DNA of 64,000 nt from Clostridium sp. UBA701 (GTDB lineage Bacteria > Bacillota > Clostridia > Clostridiales > Clostridiaceae): NCBI GenBank assembly GCA_002298125.1, contig DBMJ01000022.1, positions 1,188 through 65,187 of the forward strand. Direction: 5' to 3'. Below, one piece after another: positions 1-8,442 of this stretch (position 1 is its first letter; each line of letters starts with the position of its first letter). The translations under genes and the position numbers were made by a program. Under the pieces are notes generated by a model, which ran no database searches, had not been told where the DNA came from, and saw nothing but the letters and a program-made list of their open reading frames with translations.

Positions 1-87
1 TCACTTCCTAACTTGTCACTTTCTCATGTATTTAATTATCTAAATATCAAATACTAAACCTGTAATACCTTAAGGGGATGAACTAAT

Positions 88-1182
88 ATGAATAAAGCTC
101 TTACAAATAGACAGATTTCATTAATACTCTATTCCATCATAGTTGGCTATGGCGTGGTAAATATCCCTCAAAGTACTGCAAGGGTTGCTGGAACATCAGG
201 CTGGATACCCCTTTTAATAGCCACAATAGTTTCGGTATTTATCACCTATATGATTACCTATATCTGCTATACACATGAAAATCAAGATTTTCTCCAGTAC
301 AGCAGCAAGCTTGTGGGAAGGATAATCTCATATATTTTCATATTTATATACATAATTTACTTTTTCACATTTTATACCATGCTCATTAAGGTATATGCAG
401 ATACCCTAAATACTTCTGTTCTTACTAAAACCCCTGTTTGGACCCTATCACTTTTTTTCTTTTTGGTAGTTTATTTTGCTCTTACCAAGGGGTTAGCCAC
501 CATAGCAAGAATCTGCGAGCTCTATGGTATCTTTAGCATTATAGGCTTTATTACCATAAATACCATATTGTTTACTCACGGAGAAGCTGTAAACCTCAGG
601 CCTTACGTTATGCCATTAAGCATATCCACCTACTTAAAGGCTTGTGCAAACACCATTCTTCCATTTTTGGGCATGGAGTCCCTTTTGTTTCTTCCTATGA
701 ACAAAAGTGTAAACAAAAGAATCTTTAAATATACCGCCATAATTATAGGATTCATAGGCCTTTTATATGTTTATATATTTGAATCCACCATATCAGTGTC
801 TGGGGTTGATGTAATAACCAGCTATAAATCCTCTTTGTTTTTAGTGGTTAAGGGAGTAGAAATACCTTATCTGGAGTTATTTAGAAGACTTGACGGTATT
901 TACATCATCTATTGGACTATGAACATCTTCTGCTCTACCTGTTTATGGAGTTATGGAACAAGCGCATTTATTAATCAGCTTTTTAATAAGCTTGAATACA
1001 AACATATTGTGCTTCTAGTATCCATAATAGGCTTCACTGTATCCCAAATACCAAAAAAAATGGAGCTTGTGGAGATGTTAATTAAATACAACAGCTATCT
1101 AGGCACAATTGCCGCACTAGTTATACCTTTTATATTATTAATAATGACGAAGGTGAAAAACTATGAGAGGAAAAATCCTTAG
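88..1182 (+). CDS. gerAB: Spore germination permease, GerAB family
   Basis: This is the integral membrane B subunit of a GerA-type nutrient germinant receptor, which sits in the inner spore membrane and belongs to the APC transporter superfamily. The 364-residue protein is almost entirely hydrophobic, with about ten membrane segments and the usual start after a short polar N-terminus that contains ISLILYSIIVGYG. The length matches the family. An ATG at 88 is preceded by AAGGGGATG. The gene opens a three-gene operon and overlaps the next gene by 20 bases, as expected for translational coupling of receptor subunits. In the family the B subunit binds germinant; which germinant cannot be read from sequence. 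Expression in the forespore (sigma G) is expected but only 87 bases of upstream sequence are in the window. Confidence 0.93.
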   Translation: MNKALTNRQISLILYSIIVGYGVVNIPQSTARVAGTSGWIPLLIATIVSVFITYMITYICYTHENQDFLQYSSKLVGRIISYIFIFIYIIYFFTFYTMLIKVYADTLNTSVLTKTPVWTLSLFFFLVVYFALTKGLATIARICELYGIFSIIGFITINTILFTHGEAVNLRPYVMPLSISTYLKACANTILPFLGMESLLFLPMNKSVNKRIFKYTAIIIGFIGLLYVYIFESTISVSGVDVITSYKSSLFLVVKGVEIPYLELFRRLDGIYIIYWTMNIFCSTCLWSYGTSAFINQLFNKLEYKHIVLLVSIIGFTVSQIPKKMELVEMLIKYNSYLGTIAALVIPFILLIMTKVKNYERKNP

Positions 1183-2296
1183 CATCGTTCTACTGATAGT
1201 CTTACCTATGACTTTAACAGGCTGTTGGGATTATCAGGATATAAATAAGAGAGACATCACCCTTTCTATTGGACTAGACAAGGTAGATGGAAATTATGAA
1301 TTTTCAGGCGAGATTGCAAGATTAATGCCCAGCTCAGGAGAGTCCAAGGGAGCCCCTGGAACTGATGTAATCCCTTATAGGTCTATAGGTGCCAACATTG
1401 AGGATGCCAGAAAAGATTATGATACCAAAACAACTCTGCCTGACTTTTCTGGTGCCACCAGGGTAGTTGCCCTAAGTGAAAGATATGCAAGAGAAAACAT
1501 TGAGCCCTATATAAACAGAGTTAATAACCTTTCAGATTTTAGAAAATCCCTGCTCTTTGTGATAAACAAAGGCCCTACCTATGAATTATTTAAAGACAAG
1601 ATCAAAAATGATACCTCAGTAAGCTACGGCATAGAAAACATCATCAGATATCACACAGCACAGGGCGCATGCATATATACCACAGCCCAGGACATACAAG
1701 CATACATTCAGTTTAAACAGATTGGTTATTTTATCCCCTGCGTAGAAAGGGAAAAGGATGAAATAAAGTATTGTGGTCTAGCCGCCTTTAAGGAATCAAA
1801 GCTTATAGAAATAATACCTTCTAAGGACTGCTCAGGTTTCTTAGCCTTAATCGGAAAAAAGTATATCAGCACCATTACCCTTCCAGATCCGGACAAACCT
1901 GAAAACACAGCTTCCTTAAAGGTTATCTTAAAAGCCAGGAAGATAAGCACCAGCTATGTGGATAATAAAATAATAATCAGGGCAGACATAAAAGCAGATT
2001 GTGAGTTTCAATATGAATATGAAGCCGCACCTATCAATAAGGATAAATTAATAAAGCTAGAGGAGGCTGTTGCCAAGGACTTAAAAGATAAGATCACCTC
2101 TGCTGTAGAGCATTCCCAAAAGGAGCTTAAATGTGATGTATGCGGTTTTGGCCGCTACTTCAAGGCGGATAATTACGCTGCCTACAAAAAGATTAACTGG
2201 AAAGAGGAATATCCTAAGGCCAAGTTTGAAGCAAATGTAATAGTGAGGATGAAGGATTCTAATCTTATTGAGCCTGATTCAGAAAAAAGCTACTAA
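1163..2296 (+). CDS. gerAC: Spore germination lipoprotein, Ger(x)C family
   Basis: This is the C subunit of the GerA-type receptor, a lipoprotein on the outer face of the inner spore membrane. The N-terminus is a lipoprotein signal ending in the lipobox LTGC, so Cys21 would be the lipidated residue, followed by the very typical WDYQDINKR segment of Ger(x)C proteins. The rest (377 residues in total) is soluble, as in the family. The ATG at 1163 has AAGGTGAAAAACT in front of it, lying inside the end of the gerAB gene. It is the second gene of the AB-AC-AA operon. The order is unlike the classic Bacillus A-B-C order, but variable order is known in Clostridium. Confidence 0.93.
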   Translation: MRGKILSIVLLIVLPMTLTGCWDYQDINKRDITLSIGLDKVDGNYEFSGEIARLMPSSGESKGAPGTDVIPYRSIGANIEDARKDYDTKTTLPDFSGATRVVALSERYARENIEPYINRVNNLSDFRKSLLFVINKGPTYELFKDKIKNDTSVSYGIENIIRYHTAQGACIYTTAQDIQAYIQFKQIGYFIPCVEREKDEIKYCGLAAFKESKLIEIIPSKDCSGFLALIGKKYISTITLPDPDKPENTASLKVILKARKISTSYVDNKIIIRADIKADCEFQYEYEAAPINKDKLIKLEEAVAKDLKDKITSAVEHSQKELKCDVCGFGRYFKADNYAAYKKINWKEEYPKAKFEANVIVRMKDSNLIEPDSEKSY

Positions 2297-2307
2297 GGAA
2301 GTGTAAT

Positions 2308-3741
2308 ATGAAAGAAGAAGATAAAACACTAATTTATAAAATAGAAAGTCTTAAAGAACTGGTGGCAGGTCTCTATGTGAGAAGGCTTCAGCTCAATCAC
2401 AGGGAGGTATATCTTCTATATGTGCCTCAACTCACAGACAGAGTAAGTGTGTCCAACAACATAATAAAGCCCCTTTTATTATGTACTACTTCTGCCAACC
2501 TAACTGTTGAAAGCATCGCTCATTCCATAATCTATGTGGATGATGTGTCCATTCTGTATGATAACAGTCAAGCAGCAGACTATCTGTTAAGGGGAAATAC
2601 ACTGATATTTTTAGACCAGTGCAATGAGTATATTGCAGCGGATACTCTTAAAGTGGAAAAGAGAAATACAGAAGCTCCCCAGGTAGAGACCACAATACGC
2701 TCCCCAAGAGATGCCTTTACAGAGAATTTAGACTCTAATCTATCTCTTATTAGGTATAGGATAAAGGATAAAGCTCTTAAGGTGGATAACCTTATCATTG
2801 GAAGAAGGACAAAAACTGTAGTAGCAGTAGTTTATATTTCTGATGTAGCTAACGCGGACTATGTAACACAGGTGAAAGATAGACTAAGAGGTATAGATAC
2901 AGATGCCATACTAAATTCAGGCTATATACAGAAGTTCCTATCCAACAAGAGTGCCACTTTCTTTCCTCAAATAGGTATCAGTGAAAGATCTGATGTGATT
3001 AGCTCCGACCTGCTTGACGGCAGGATATGTATTTTTACAGATGGAAGCAATACAGCCCTTGTTGTTCCTCAGAATTTCTTAGAATTTTTGGATGCAGGTG
3101 ATGATCACTATGACAACTCCTATATTGCAGTTTTTATGAAGTTTCTAAGACTTCTTGCCATTTTCATAACCCTTACAAGCTCCTCCCTTTTCGTAGCATT
3201 GGTAGCCTTTCATCCAGAAATACTACCCCCCCAATATATAATAGCCATTGCCTCCTCAAGAGTCTCTGTTCCTGTAAATGCACTTTTAGAAATATCAATT
3301 ATGGAGCTGGTGGCAGAATTATTGAGGGAGGCCAGCATAAGACTTCCCAAACAAATAGGCCCCACTATTGGTATTGTAGGAACTATTGTCATTGGTCAGG
3401 CAGCAGTGGCAGCAAGCCTTGTAAGCACCCTCACTGTTATTATTGTATCACTTGGAACTATGTGTTCCTTTGCAGTCCCCGATTATACCATTATGAATCC
3501 CATACGACTTCTAAAATTTATGATGATTTTTATAACCGGTATATTTGGATTGTTTGGGTTCATAATGGGCTTTACAATAATAATGATTACCATGACCTCT
3601 ACTACAAGCTTGGGTGTACCCTACACTTCACCTGCCATGCCCTTTAACTTTGAAGACATCAAAAATTTTTTCTTAGCTAATGTAGCGGTATATAAGAAAA
3701 GACCAAAAAATCTTCATACTATAGACAAAAAGAGAAAATAA
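2308..3741 (+). CDS. gerAA: Spore germination protein, GerAA family
   Basis: This is the A subunit of the germinant receptor. The 477 residues fall into a soluble N-terminal half (to about residue 270) and a C-terminal half with several membrane segments around SLFVALVAFHPEILPPQY and the Gly/Thr-rich stretches after it; both are characteristic of the GerAA/SpoVAF family, and the length is normal. The start ATG follows AGGAAGTGTAAT, 11 bases behind the gerAC stop. The gene ends the operon and runs directly into a strong bidirectional hairpin at 3735. Recent family knowledge describes GerAA-type proteins as oligomeric ion channels; that is not visible here. It could in principle be SpoVAF, but the adjacent AB and AC genes make a germinant receptor much more likely. 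Confidence 0.93.
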   Translation: MKEEDKTLIYKIESLKELVAGLYVRRLQLNHREVYLLYVPQLTDRVSVSNNIIKPLLLCTTSANLTVESIAHSIIYVDDVSILYDNSQAADYLLRGNTLIFLDQCNEYIAADTLKVEKRNTEAPQVETTIRSPRDAFTENLDSNLSLIRYRIKDKALKVDNLIIGRRTKTVVAVVYISDVANADYVTQVKDRLRGIDTDAILNSGYIQKFLSNKSATFFPQIGISERSDVISSDLLDGRICIFTDGSNTALVVPQNFLEFLDAGDDHYDNSYIAVFMKFLRLLAIFITLTSSSLFVALVAFHPEILPPQYIIAIASSRVSVPVNALLEISIMELVAELLREASIRLPKQIGPTIGIVGTIVIGQAAVAASLVSTLTVIIVSLGTMCSFAVPDYTIMNPIRLLKFMMIFITGIFGLFGFIMGFTIIMITMTSTTSLGVPYTSPAMPFNFEDIKNFFLANVAVYKKRPKNLHTIDKKRK

Positions 3742-3766
3742 CAGGGTCCTTATACCCTGTTATTTT
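3735..3766. terminator. Bidirectional intrinsic terminator
   Basis: A 12-bp perfect stem (AAAATAACAGGG at 3735-3746 with CCCTGTTATTTT at 3755-3766) has an 8-base loop. It has A-rich and T-rich flanks, so it can end both the ger operon on + and the converging cotF-like gene on -. Confidence 0.9.
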
Positions 3767-3774
3767 CTTTACTG

Positions 3775-4233
3775 CTAAGATACTGTATACCAGCCTCTGT
3801 TTTTCATTTCATTAAATAATATTTCAGCATGATCCTGCTCCTCTTTTTGTATATGCTGAAGCTGTTTTCTAATATTGGGGTCCACAGATTCAAGCACAGC
3901 ATTATTATAAGAGCCTGAAACCTGCTTTTCTGTACTAAGAGCATCATTTAAGAGCTGTGCATCTGTAATTCCTAAACTCTGCATAACAGCAGCATTATCA
4001 CCTTGGGGAGGGGTGAAGCTTTCAAATATATTGTTGCTTGTAATGTTGTTTTGAGTAAGATATCCCTTGAGGGTACTGGCATGCTGCTTTTCTTTATTGG
4101 CAAGGTCTGTAAACACCTGTTTAAGCTTTGAATCCGAGGCCATGGAAGCATATTGCTGATATTTCCTTATACAAAGGTATTCCGCATTTAGATTATCCTC
4201 TATTAGTGTTTTTTCTTTATTGGTAAGAGGCAT
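3775..4233 (-). CDS. Spore coat protein, CotF/ferritin-like family
   Basis: The 152-residue protein is all-helical and resembles the CotF family of ferritin-like spore coat proteins. Two helical repeats carry the family signs: an N-terminal NAEYLCIRKYQQYAS stretch followed by EKQHASTLKGYL, and a C-terminal QHIQKEEQDHAEILFNEM helix. The Glu and His residues in these helices are placed as in a four-helix ferritin-like fold, but metal binding is not proven. The start was placed at the ATG at 4233 because AAAGGAG lies nine bases upstream; a TTG three codons earlier lies too close to that site. It converges on the ger operon and shares its terminator. A coat or inner-spore role fits the neighbourhood. 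The exact coat layer is unknown. Confidence 0.8.
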   Translation of the reverse strand: MPLTNKEKTLIEDNLNAEYLCIRKYQQYASMASDSKLKQVFTDLANKEKQHASTLKGYLTQNNITSNNIFESFTPPQGDNAAVMQSLGITDAQLLNDALSTEKQVSGSYNNAVLESVDPNIRKQLQHIQKEEQDHAEILFNEMKNRGWYTVS

Positions 4234-4372
4234 ATACAACAACTCCTTTGTGTTAATATATTCTCTTTATAGTATTGCTCTTTTTATAACCAATATTCTC
4301 AGTGCTCAAAATGAGATGTATCTAGTGCTTTAGGTGTTAAGTTTTAAGTTGTTTTTTCGAAATATAAAGTGT

Positions 4373-4412
4373 GGATTTTTATTTAATTCAATTATATGGC
4401 TAAATAAAATCC
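4373..4412. other. AT-rich inverted repeat in intergenic region
   Basis: GGATTTTTATTTA at 4373-4385 is mirrored by TAAATAAAATCC at 4401-4412 with one extra T and a 15-base loop. It lies between divergent genes, upstream of the small membrane protein gene. It may be an operator or an AT-rich stem; no protein can be assigned. Confidence 0.4.
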
Positions 4413-4484
4413 AAATTTATATCTAAAGCTTTATCTAATGGAATAACAGGAAATAATAGATTATAATAATTGGGTGTGAAAATT

Positions 4485-4688
4485 ATGTTCTTTAAATTAC
4501 TAGTTGTCCAACTATCTATCTTTATATCCATGTTTGCCTTGGGTAACTTTGTAATTGTAAGATTACAGAGCTGCTTTAAGAGAACAAATTATAAACTGTC
4601 ACCAAGGTTTCAATACTATTTTATTTATACAATTATATTCGCACTATCCATATTCATTGGCAAGGAGCTTGTTTTCAAGCTTCTATAA
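4485..4688 (+). CDS. Small membrane protein, function unknown
   Basis: A 67-residue protein with two predicted membrane segments (about residues 3-24 and 45-65) joined by a basic linker that contains SCFKRTNYKLSPRF. I do not recognise the family. The ATG at 4485 is preferred because GGTGTGAAAATT precedes it; TTG and GTG codons just upstream lie inside that ribosome binding site. It is followed after 45 bases by a coiled-coil protein and then by a VanW protein, all on the same strand, so the three probably form an operon. Its role may be at the cell envelope, by association only. Confidence 0.6.
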   Translation: MFFKLLVVQLSIFISMFALGNFVIVRLQSCFKRTNYKLSPRFQYYFIYTIIFALSIFIGKELVFKLL

Positions 4689-4733
4689 ATGAATTTACTA
4701 AAACAAATAAATATTATTAAGGGAGAGCTTGAT

Positions 4734-5369
4734 ATGTCAAAGATTATGTCTATGTTAGAAAAATTCAATGTTATTGAAAAGGTTAATGATGAAACCCCAT
4801 ACATCACTAACATGGAAAACAATAGTGAAAAAGATGAGGGTGGTGTTAAAAGCACTGAGGCGATTCATGAGGAAGTAGAGGTGGCTATTGAAATTCCTAG
4901 GACCTCTGCCGATAAGGATTTTAAAACAATACAGGCAAAGACGGAGTATGATAAAAATATGAACATAAGCGAAATATATTATCTATATGGAATGGAAAAC
5001 AGTAATGTAAATACTATTTTTATGCTTGGAAACTTCATCAATGCCCTTCCTGAGAGTCTCCCCTACGGAGTAAGAAGAGAATCAGTGATGAATATAGTAA
5101 ATGCTGCAAATACAGATGTAAACAAGCTCCTTTCTGATGGAGAAAAGAGATTAAATGTGCTGCATCAATTTGAAAATGAATTTAACGATTCCACCAAAGA
5201 CAGCATTGCAAAATACAGCACAGAAATAGTTAATCTAAAGAAGATGATAGATAACTATGAAAAACAGATAAAGCTTAAGGAAACCATGCTTGAAGAACAG
5301 AGCAATATAATAAAATACGAAACTCAGAAGATAAGCAGTATAATCAACTTCTTTAACAAGGTTGATTAA
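4734..5369 (+). CDS. Coiled-coil protein of unknown function
   Basis: A 211-residue acidic protein without signal peptide or membrane segment. The first 90 residues are polar and low in complexity (ENNSEKDEGG and similar); the middle contains GNFINALPESLPYGVRRESV; and the last 70 residues look like a long coiled coil (EIVNLKKMIDNYEKQIKLKE). The start was set at the ATG at 4734 because GGGAGAGCTTGAT lies in front; an upstream ATG at 4689 has no such site and abuts the previous stop. It sits between a small membrane protein and a VanW protein. I know no function for it; the arrangement suggests a cytoplasmic partner of an envelope system. Confidence 0.65.
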   Translation: MSKIMSMLEKFNVIEKVNDETPYITNMENNSEKDEGGVKSTEAIHEEVEVAIEIPRTSADKDFKTIQAKTEYDKNMNISEIYYLYGMENSNVNTIFMLGNFINALPESLPYGVRRESVMNIVNAANTDVNKLLSDGEKRLNVLHQFENEFNDSTKDSIAKYSTEIVNLKKMIDNYEKQIKLKETMLEEQSNIIKYETQKISSIINFFNKVD

Positions 5370-5408
5370 TAACCCTCCATGGCATTTTCTGAGAGTAAGA
5401 GGTGCTTT

Positions 5409-6776
5409 ATGAGAAAAAGAGGATATGCCTTAACTACTGCTGCCAAAATAGTGCTCATATGTTTTTTGCTTAGCTTTGTTGGTGTGCTTTGTGGCTTCTC
5501 ATGGAGGCTTTACCAGGAGGATGTAAAATGGGACAGGCTCATTTATCCTGGGATAAAAATAAACAACATAGACTTAAGCGGCAAGGATAAGAATGAAAGT
5601 ATAAAAACAATTGAAGCAGAATTTGTCAATCCCATATTAAGCAGCAGAGTAATAATAAAAGATCAAGACAGGGATTATATAATAGACTGTTCAAAATTGA
5701 TTTACGATTATGACTTGCTTCAGGTGGTTGATAAGGCCATAAGTTATGGTAAAAACTTAAATATATATAAAAAACATGAGCTCATTAAAGAGGGTGTATT
5801 GGAGAACTATAATATAACCTTTATCCTAAGAGAAGAAAACCTTAAAGGCTTTTTGGAAGCACTAGAAAAGGATATTAACACCCCCCCTGCTAATGCAAGT
5901 ATAGAGCTTAAAAAGGATTCTACCTTCGCAATAAATAGGGAAAAGGCTGGACGTACACTGTTAATTGATAAGCTAAAAATTGATATTATAAATAATCTTA
6001 CTAAGGTAAGGCAAGGAGACCTTGTTCTACAGGCCCCTGTACAGGAATCAAAACCCTACATTACTGCAGATTCCCTTGCAAAAATCAATGCTGTATTATC
6101 TTCATTTAGTACAAGCTTTGCTTCTTCCTCAGAGGAGAGAGCGCAAAACATTCAGCTTGCTGTAGATCACATAAACGGAAAGGTTCTTATGCCAGGGGAG
6201 ACTTTTAGCTTTAATGATTCCGTGGGAGCAAGAACCAAGGAAAGAGGTTTTAAGGATGCCCCTGTAATAGTAGACAACAAAGTGGAGTCAGGTATTGGTG
6301 GCGGAATTTGTCAGGTATCCTCAACTCTTTATAATGCTGTATTAAAATCAGGCATAAAGCCCTCGGAGAGAAGAAATCACTCTCTGCCCGCCTCTTATGT
6401 GGGTTTAGGTCTAGATGCCACAGTGTCTTGGGATGATATTGATTTTAAGTTCGTAAATACCTTAGATTATCCTCTCTTCATTGAAGGATATACAAAAAAT
6501 AGGGAGCTATATATAAACATATTCTCAAATTCTAGTTTAGCCAAAAGACAATATACCATCGCTAATGATGTGTATAGTAAGATAAAAGCACCCACTGAGA
6601 TTATAAAAGATCCTAATCTTAAGCCAGGACAGACTTCCTTAGTTAAAAGCGGAAGAGACGGCTATAGCGTAAAGGTAATTAGAAACATCTATGAAGATGG
6701 AAGGTTTTTAGGCTCAGAGGTTATCTCTAAGGATACCTATCCTGCCCTGCCAAGTATAGTGAAAGTGGGTAAATGA
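5409..6776 (+). CDS. VanW family protein with N-terminal membrane anchor
   Basis: A 455-residue envelope protein. An N-terminal anchor (about residues 12-34, AAKIVLICFLLSFVGVL) is followed by a YoaR/peptidoglycan-binding-like region, then the VanW domain with the hallmark GGGICQVSSTLYNAV; Cys301 lies in this motif. A further region after DFKFVNTLDYPLFIEG and a C-terminal G5-like strand region complete it. VanW was first seen in vancomycin-resistance clusters, but its function is not known and the domain is common in ordinary Clostridium genomes, so this is no sign of resistance. The start at 5409 is chosen because AAGAGGTG precedes it closely; the ATG at 5379 has no ribosome binding site. It is the last gene of a three-gene unit and ends before the inverted repeat at 6802. 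Confidence 0.85.
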   Translation: MRKRGYALTTAAKIVLICFLLSFVGVLCGFSWRLYQEDVKWDRLIYPGIKINNIDLSGKDKNESIKTIEAEFVNPILSSRVIIKDQDRDYIIDCSKLIYDYDLLQVVDKAISYGKNLNIYKKHELIKEGVLENYNITFILREENLKGFLEALEKDINTPPANASIELKKDSTFAINREKAGRTLLIDKLKIDIINNLTKVRQGDLVLQAPVQESKPYITADSLAKINAVLSSFSTSFASSSEERAQNIQLAVDHINGKVLMPGETFSFNDSVGARTKERGFKDAPVIVDNKVESGIGGGICQVSSTLYNAVLKSGIKPSERRNHSLPASYVGLGLDATVSWDDIDFKFVNTLDYPLFIEGYTKNRELYINIFSNSSLAKRQYTIANDVYSKIKAPTEIIKDPNLKPGQTSLVKSGRDGYSVKVIRNIYEDGRFLGSEVISKDTYPALPSIVKVGK

Positions 6777-6801
6777 ACAAACTAAATAATTGTATTGCCA
6801 A

Positions 6802-6842
6802 AAGCGCGCTATAAAGGATTCCCTCTCCTCTTAAGCGCGCTT
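6802..6842. terminator. Inverted repeat, probable bidirectional terminator
   Basis: AAGCGCGCT at 6802-6810 pairs perfectly with AGCGCGCTT at 6834-6842. The loop can extend the stem imperfectly (AGGA with TCCT). It lies in the convergent gap between the VanW gene and the dioxygenase gene. The T-tract is short, so efficiency is uncertain. Confidence 0.65.
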
Positions 6843-6851
6843 AATGTTTCA

Positions 6852-7625
6852 TTATTTAAATGAGAAAAAATCAAGGCTTAAATTCCCTAGCTGATAGATG
6901 CACTTAACTAACTTAGCTTCCCTGCTGCTGTGCCCTGCCCCCATAGCAATTAGAAGATTTATAAAGTGTTCATTTCTTGGCACAGCAACTTTGGCATAAG
7001 GAGCCTGGGTTTCATAATTAAATAGCTCCTCAAGATCCCAGTGCTCTACCCTCATCTTAATCCATTCATTGAAGCTAATGGCCCATTCATCAACCCTGTC
7101 TCCTGCCTTAAATCTTACAGTGGAAAGATTGTGCACTATACCCCCACTGGCAATGATTAAAACATCCTCAGCTTTAAGAAGTTCCAATGCGTTGCCAATA
7201 TTGTATTGCTCTTCACTGCTAAGCCTTGGATTAACTGACATAGTTATTACAGGAATATCAGCTTTAGGATACATAAGCTTTAATATAGTCCAAGCACCAT
7301 GATCTATCCCTCGTGTATAGTCCAGCTTGCTAGCTATATTATGCTTTTCTAATAGTAACTGCACTCTCTCTGCCATTGCCACATTTGAACCTGCATTGTA
7401 TTTTATATCATACAACTCCCTTGGAAAACCATGGAAATCATATATCATGTCATAAGAGCTCGAAGCTCCAATAAGTTGAATATCTGATTCATAATGAGCA
7501 GAAAAAATAACAATAGCCTTAGGCGTAGGTATAGTTTTCCCATAGCCTTTTAGAAGCTCTGTATATTCGTTATCCTCAAGAACTAGACCTGGCGCTCCAT
7601 GCCCAATAAATAATGCTGGTATCAT
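6852..7625 (-). CDS. DODA-type extradiol ring-opening dioxygenase (LigB family)
   Basis: The 257-residue protein belongs to the class III extradiol dioxygenase family that includes E. coli YgiD and plant DOPA dioxygenase. The family signs are MIPALFIGHGAPG near the N-terminus (a metal-ligand His), FSAHYES (second His), GIDHGAWTILKLMYP (His), and ASGGIVHNL (His). Members use non-heme iron or zinc and oxygen; in an anaerobe the real substrate is unclear. The start at 7625 is chosen because GGAGGTG lies seven bases upstream; the ATG at 7640 would place that site within the coding region. It is monocistronic and converges on the VanW gene. Confidence 0.85.
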   Translation of the reverse strand: MIPALFIGHGAPGLVLEDNEYTELLKGYGKTIPTPKAIVIFSAHYESDIQLIGASSSYDMIYDFHGFPRELYDIKYNAGSNVAMAERVQLLLEKHNIASKLDYTRGIDHGAWTILKLMYPKADIPVITMSVNPRLSSEEQYNIGNALELLKAEDVLIIASGGIVHNLSTVRFKAGDRVDEWAISFNEWIKMRVEHWDLEELFNYETQAPYAKVAVPRNEHFINLLIAMGAGHSSREAKLVKCIYQLGNLSLDFFSFK

Positions 7626-7833
7626 TTTATACACCTCCATAATTATTAATTAACCTTATTATAATTCATAATAAGAGAAAATGCTTGATTAACAACTAAC
7701 TATATTGTAAAGGAGTAATAGGAATAAACACAGAAGGCAAGTAGAATTTATGCAAGATTAAATTATACTTTCATTTTTCTAAAATGGAATTTAGTTTTTT
7801 ATGTAAAGGGGAAAAAATAATACAAAGTAACAC

Positions 7834-7862
7834 TTGCATACTAAATATATCTGTGTTATACT
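7834..7862 (+). promoter_or_regulatory. Sigma-A-type promoter for the zinc-ribbon gene
   Basis: TTGCAT (7834-7839) and TATACT (7857-7862) are separated by exactly 17 bases. Transcription would start near 7869 and give an untranslated leader of about 120 bases before the ATG at 7988. The rest of the 7626-7987 gap shows no gene. Confidence 0.65.
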
Positions 7863-7987
7863 TAATTACGTTGTGATAATAATATTACAACAAAAAAGAT
7901 TTAATATGATTAAAACGTTCCCCTTTTAGGTGTATCGAGTAGATCAATGTTTAAATCTTAATATAAATAAAAGGGAGAAATGTTTAA

Positions 7988-8143
7988 ATGGCAGATAAGA
8001 ATTTAGTTTGCAAAGATTGTGGAAAAGATTTCGTATTCACTGAAGGAGAACAGGCTTTTTACAAAGAAAAGGGATTCGAAAACGAACCACAAAGATGTCC
8101 TGATTGCAGAAGAGCAAAGAAGCAACAGAACAACAGAAGATAG
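7988..8143 (+). CDS. Zinc-ribbon microprotein
   Basis: A 51-residue protein with two CxxC knuckles (Cys8/Cys11 in CKDCGKDF and Cys37/Cys40 in CPDCRRAKK) and a basic, Gln/Asn-rich tail. This is the small probable zinc-ribbon family found in Firmicutes, sometimes near or fused to cold-shock proteins. Function is unknown; the basic tail would allow nucleic acid binding. AAGGGAG lies ten bases upstream of the ATG. The gene has its own good promoter, a long leader and a strong terminator, so it is an independent and probably well-expressed transcript. A long leader resembles that of cold-shock genes, which is inference only. Confidence 0.85.
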   Translation: MADKNLVCKDCGKDFVFTEGEQAFYKEKGFENEPQRCPDCRRAKKQQNNRR

Positions 8144-8160
8144 TTTAAACTATAAAAATC

Positions 8161-8192
8161 AACCTATAAGATTTATCTTATAGGTTTTTTTA
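8161..8192 (+). terminator. Intrinsic terminator of the zinc-ribbon gene
   Basis: AACCTATAAG (8161-8170) pairs with CTTATAGGTT (8177-8186) over a 6-base loop and is followed by six more T residues. The following 250 bases up to the degV start show no gene that can be supported. Confidence 0.92.
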
Positions 8193-8442
8193 TTCTATAT
8201 GAATTTATAAAAGTTAATAGTTGTAGATAACTATAACAACACATTATACATAGAACTCAGCTAAAACTTGCTTTCCAAAAGTATGATTTTATGTACTTTT
8301 GATATAATTATAAATGTAAGTAATTTGGTGGTTTTTTTGCTTAAACTCTTTTGAATATAGTAATTAATGCTATAATTAGATAATGGAAGTAAGCTAATAA
8401 TAATATTACTAGTTTTAAATATATAATCTGGAGGAGTGTGTA

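Noticed and set aside
5409..6776. VanW as a vancomycin-resistance marker
   Set aside because: No vanA/H/X/R/S genes are near, and VanW domains are common in ordinary clostridial genomes.
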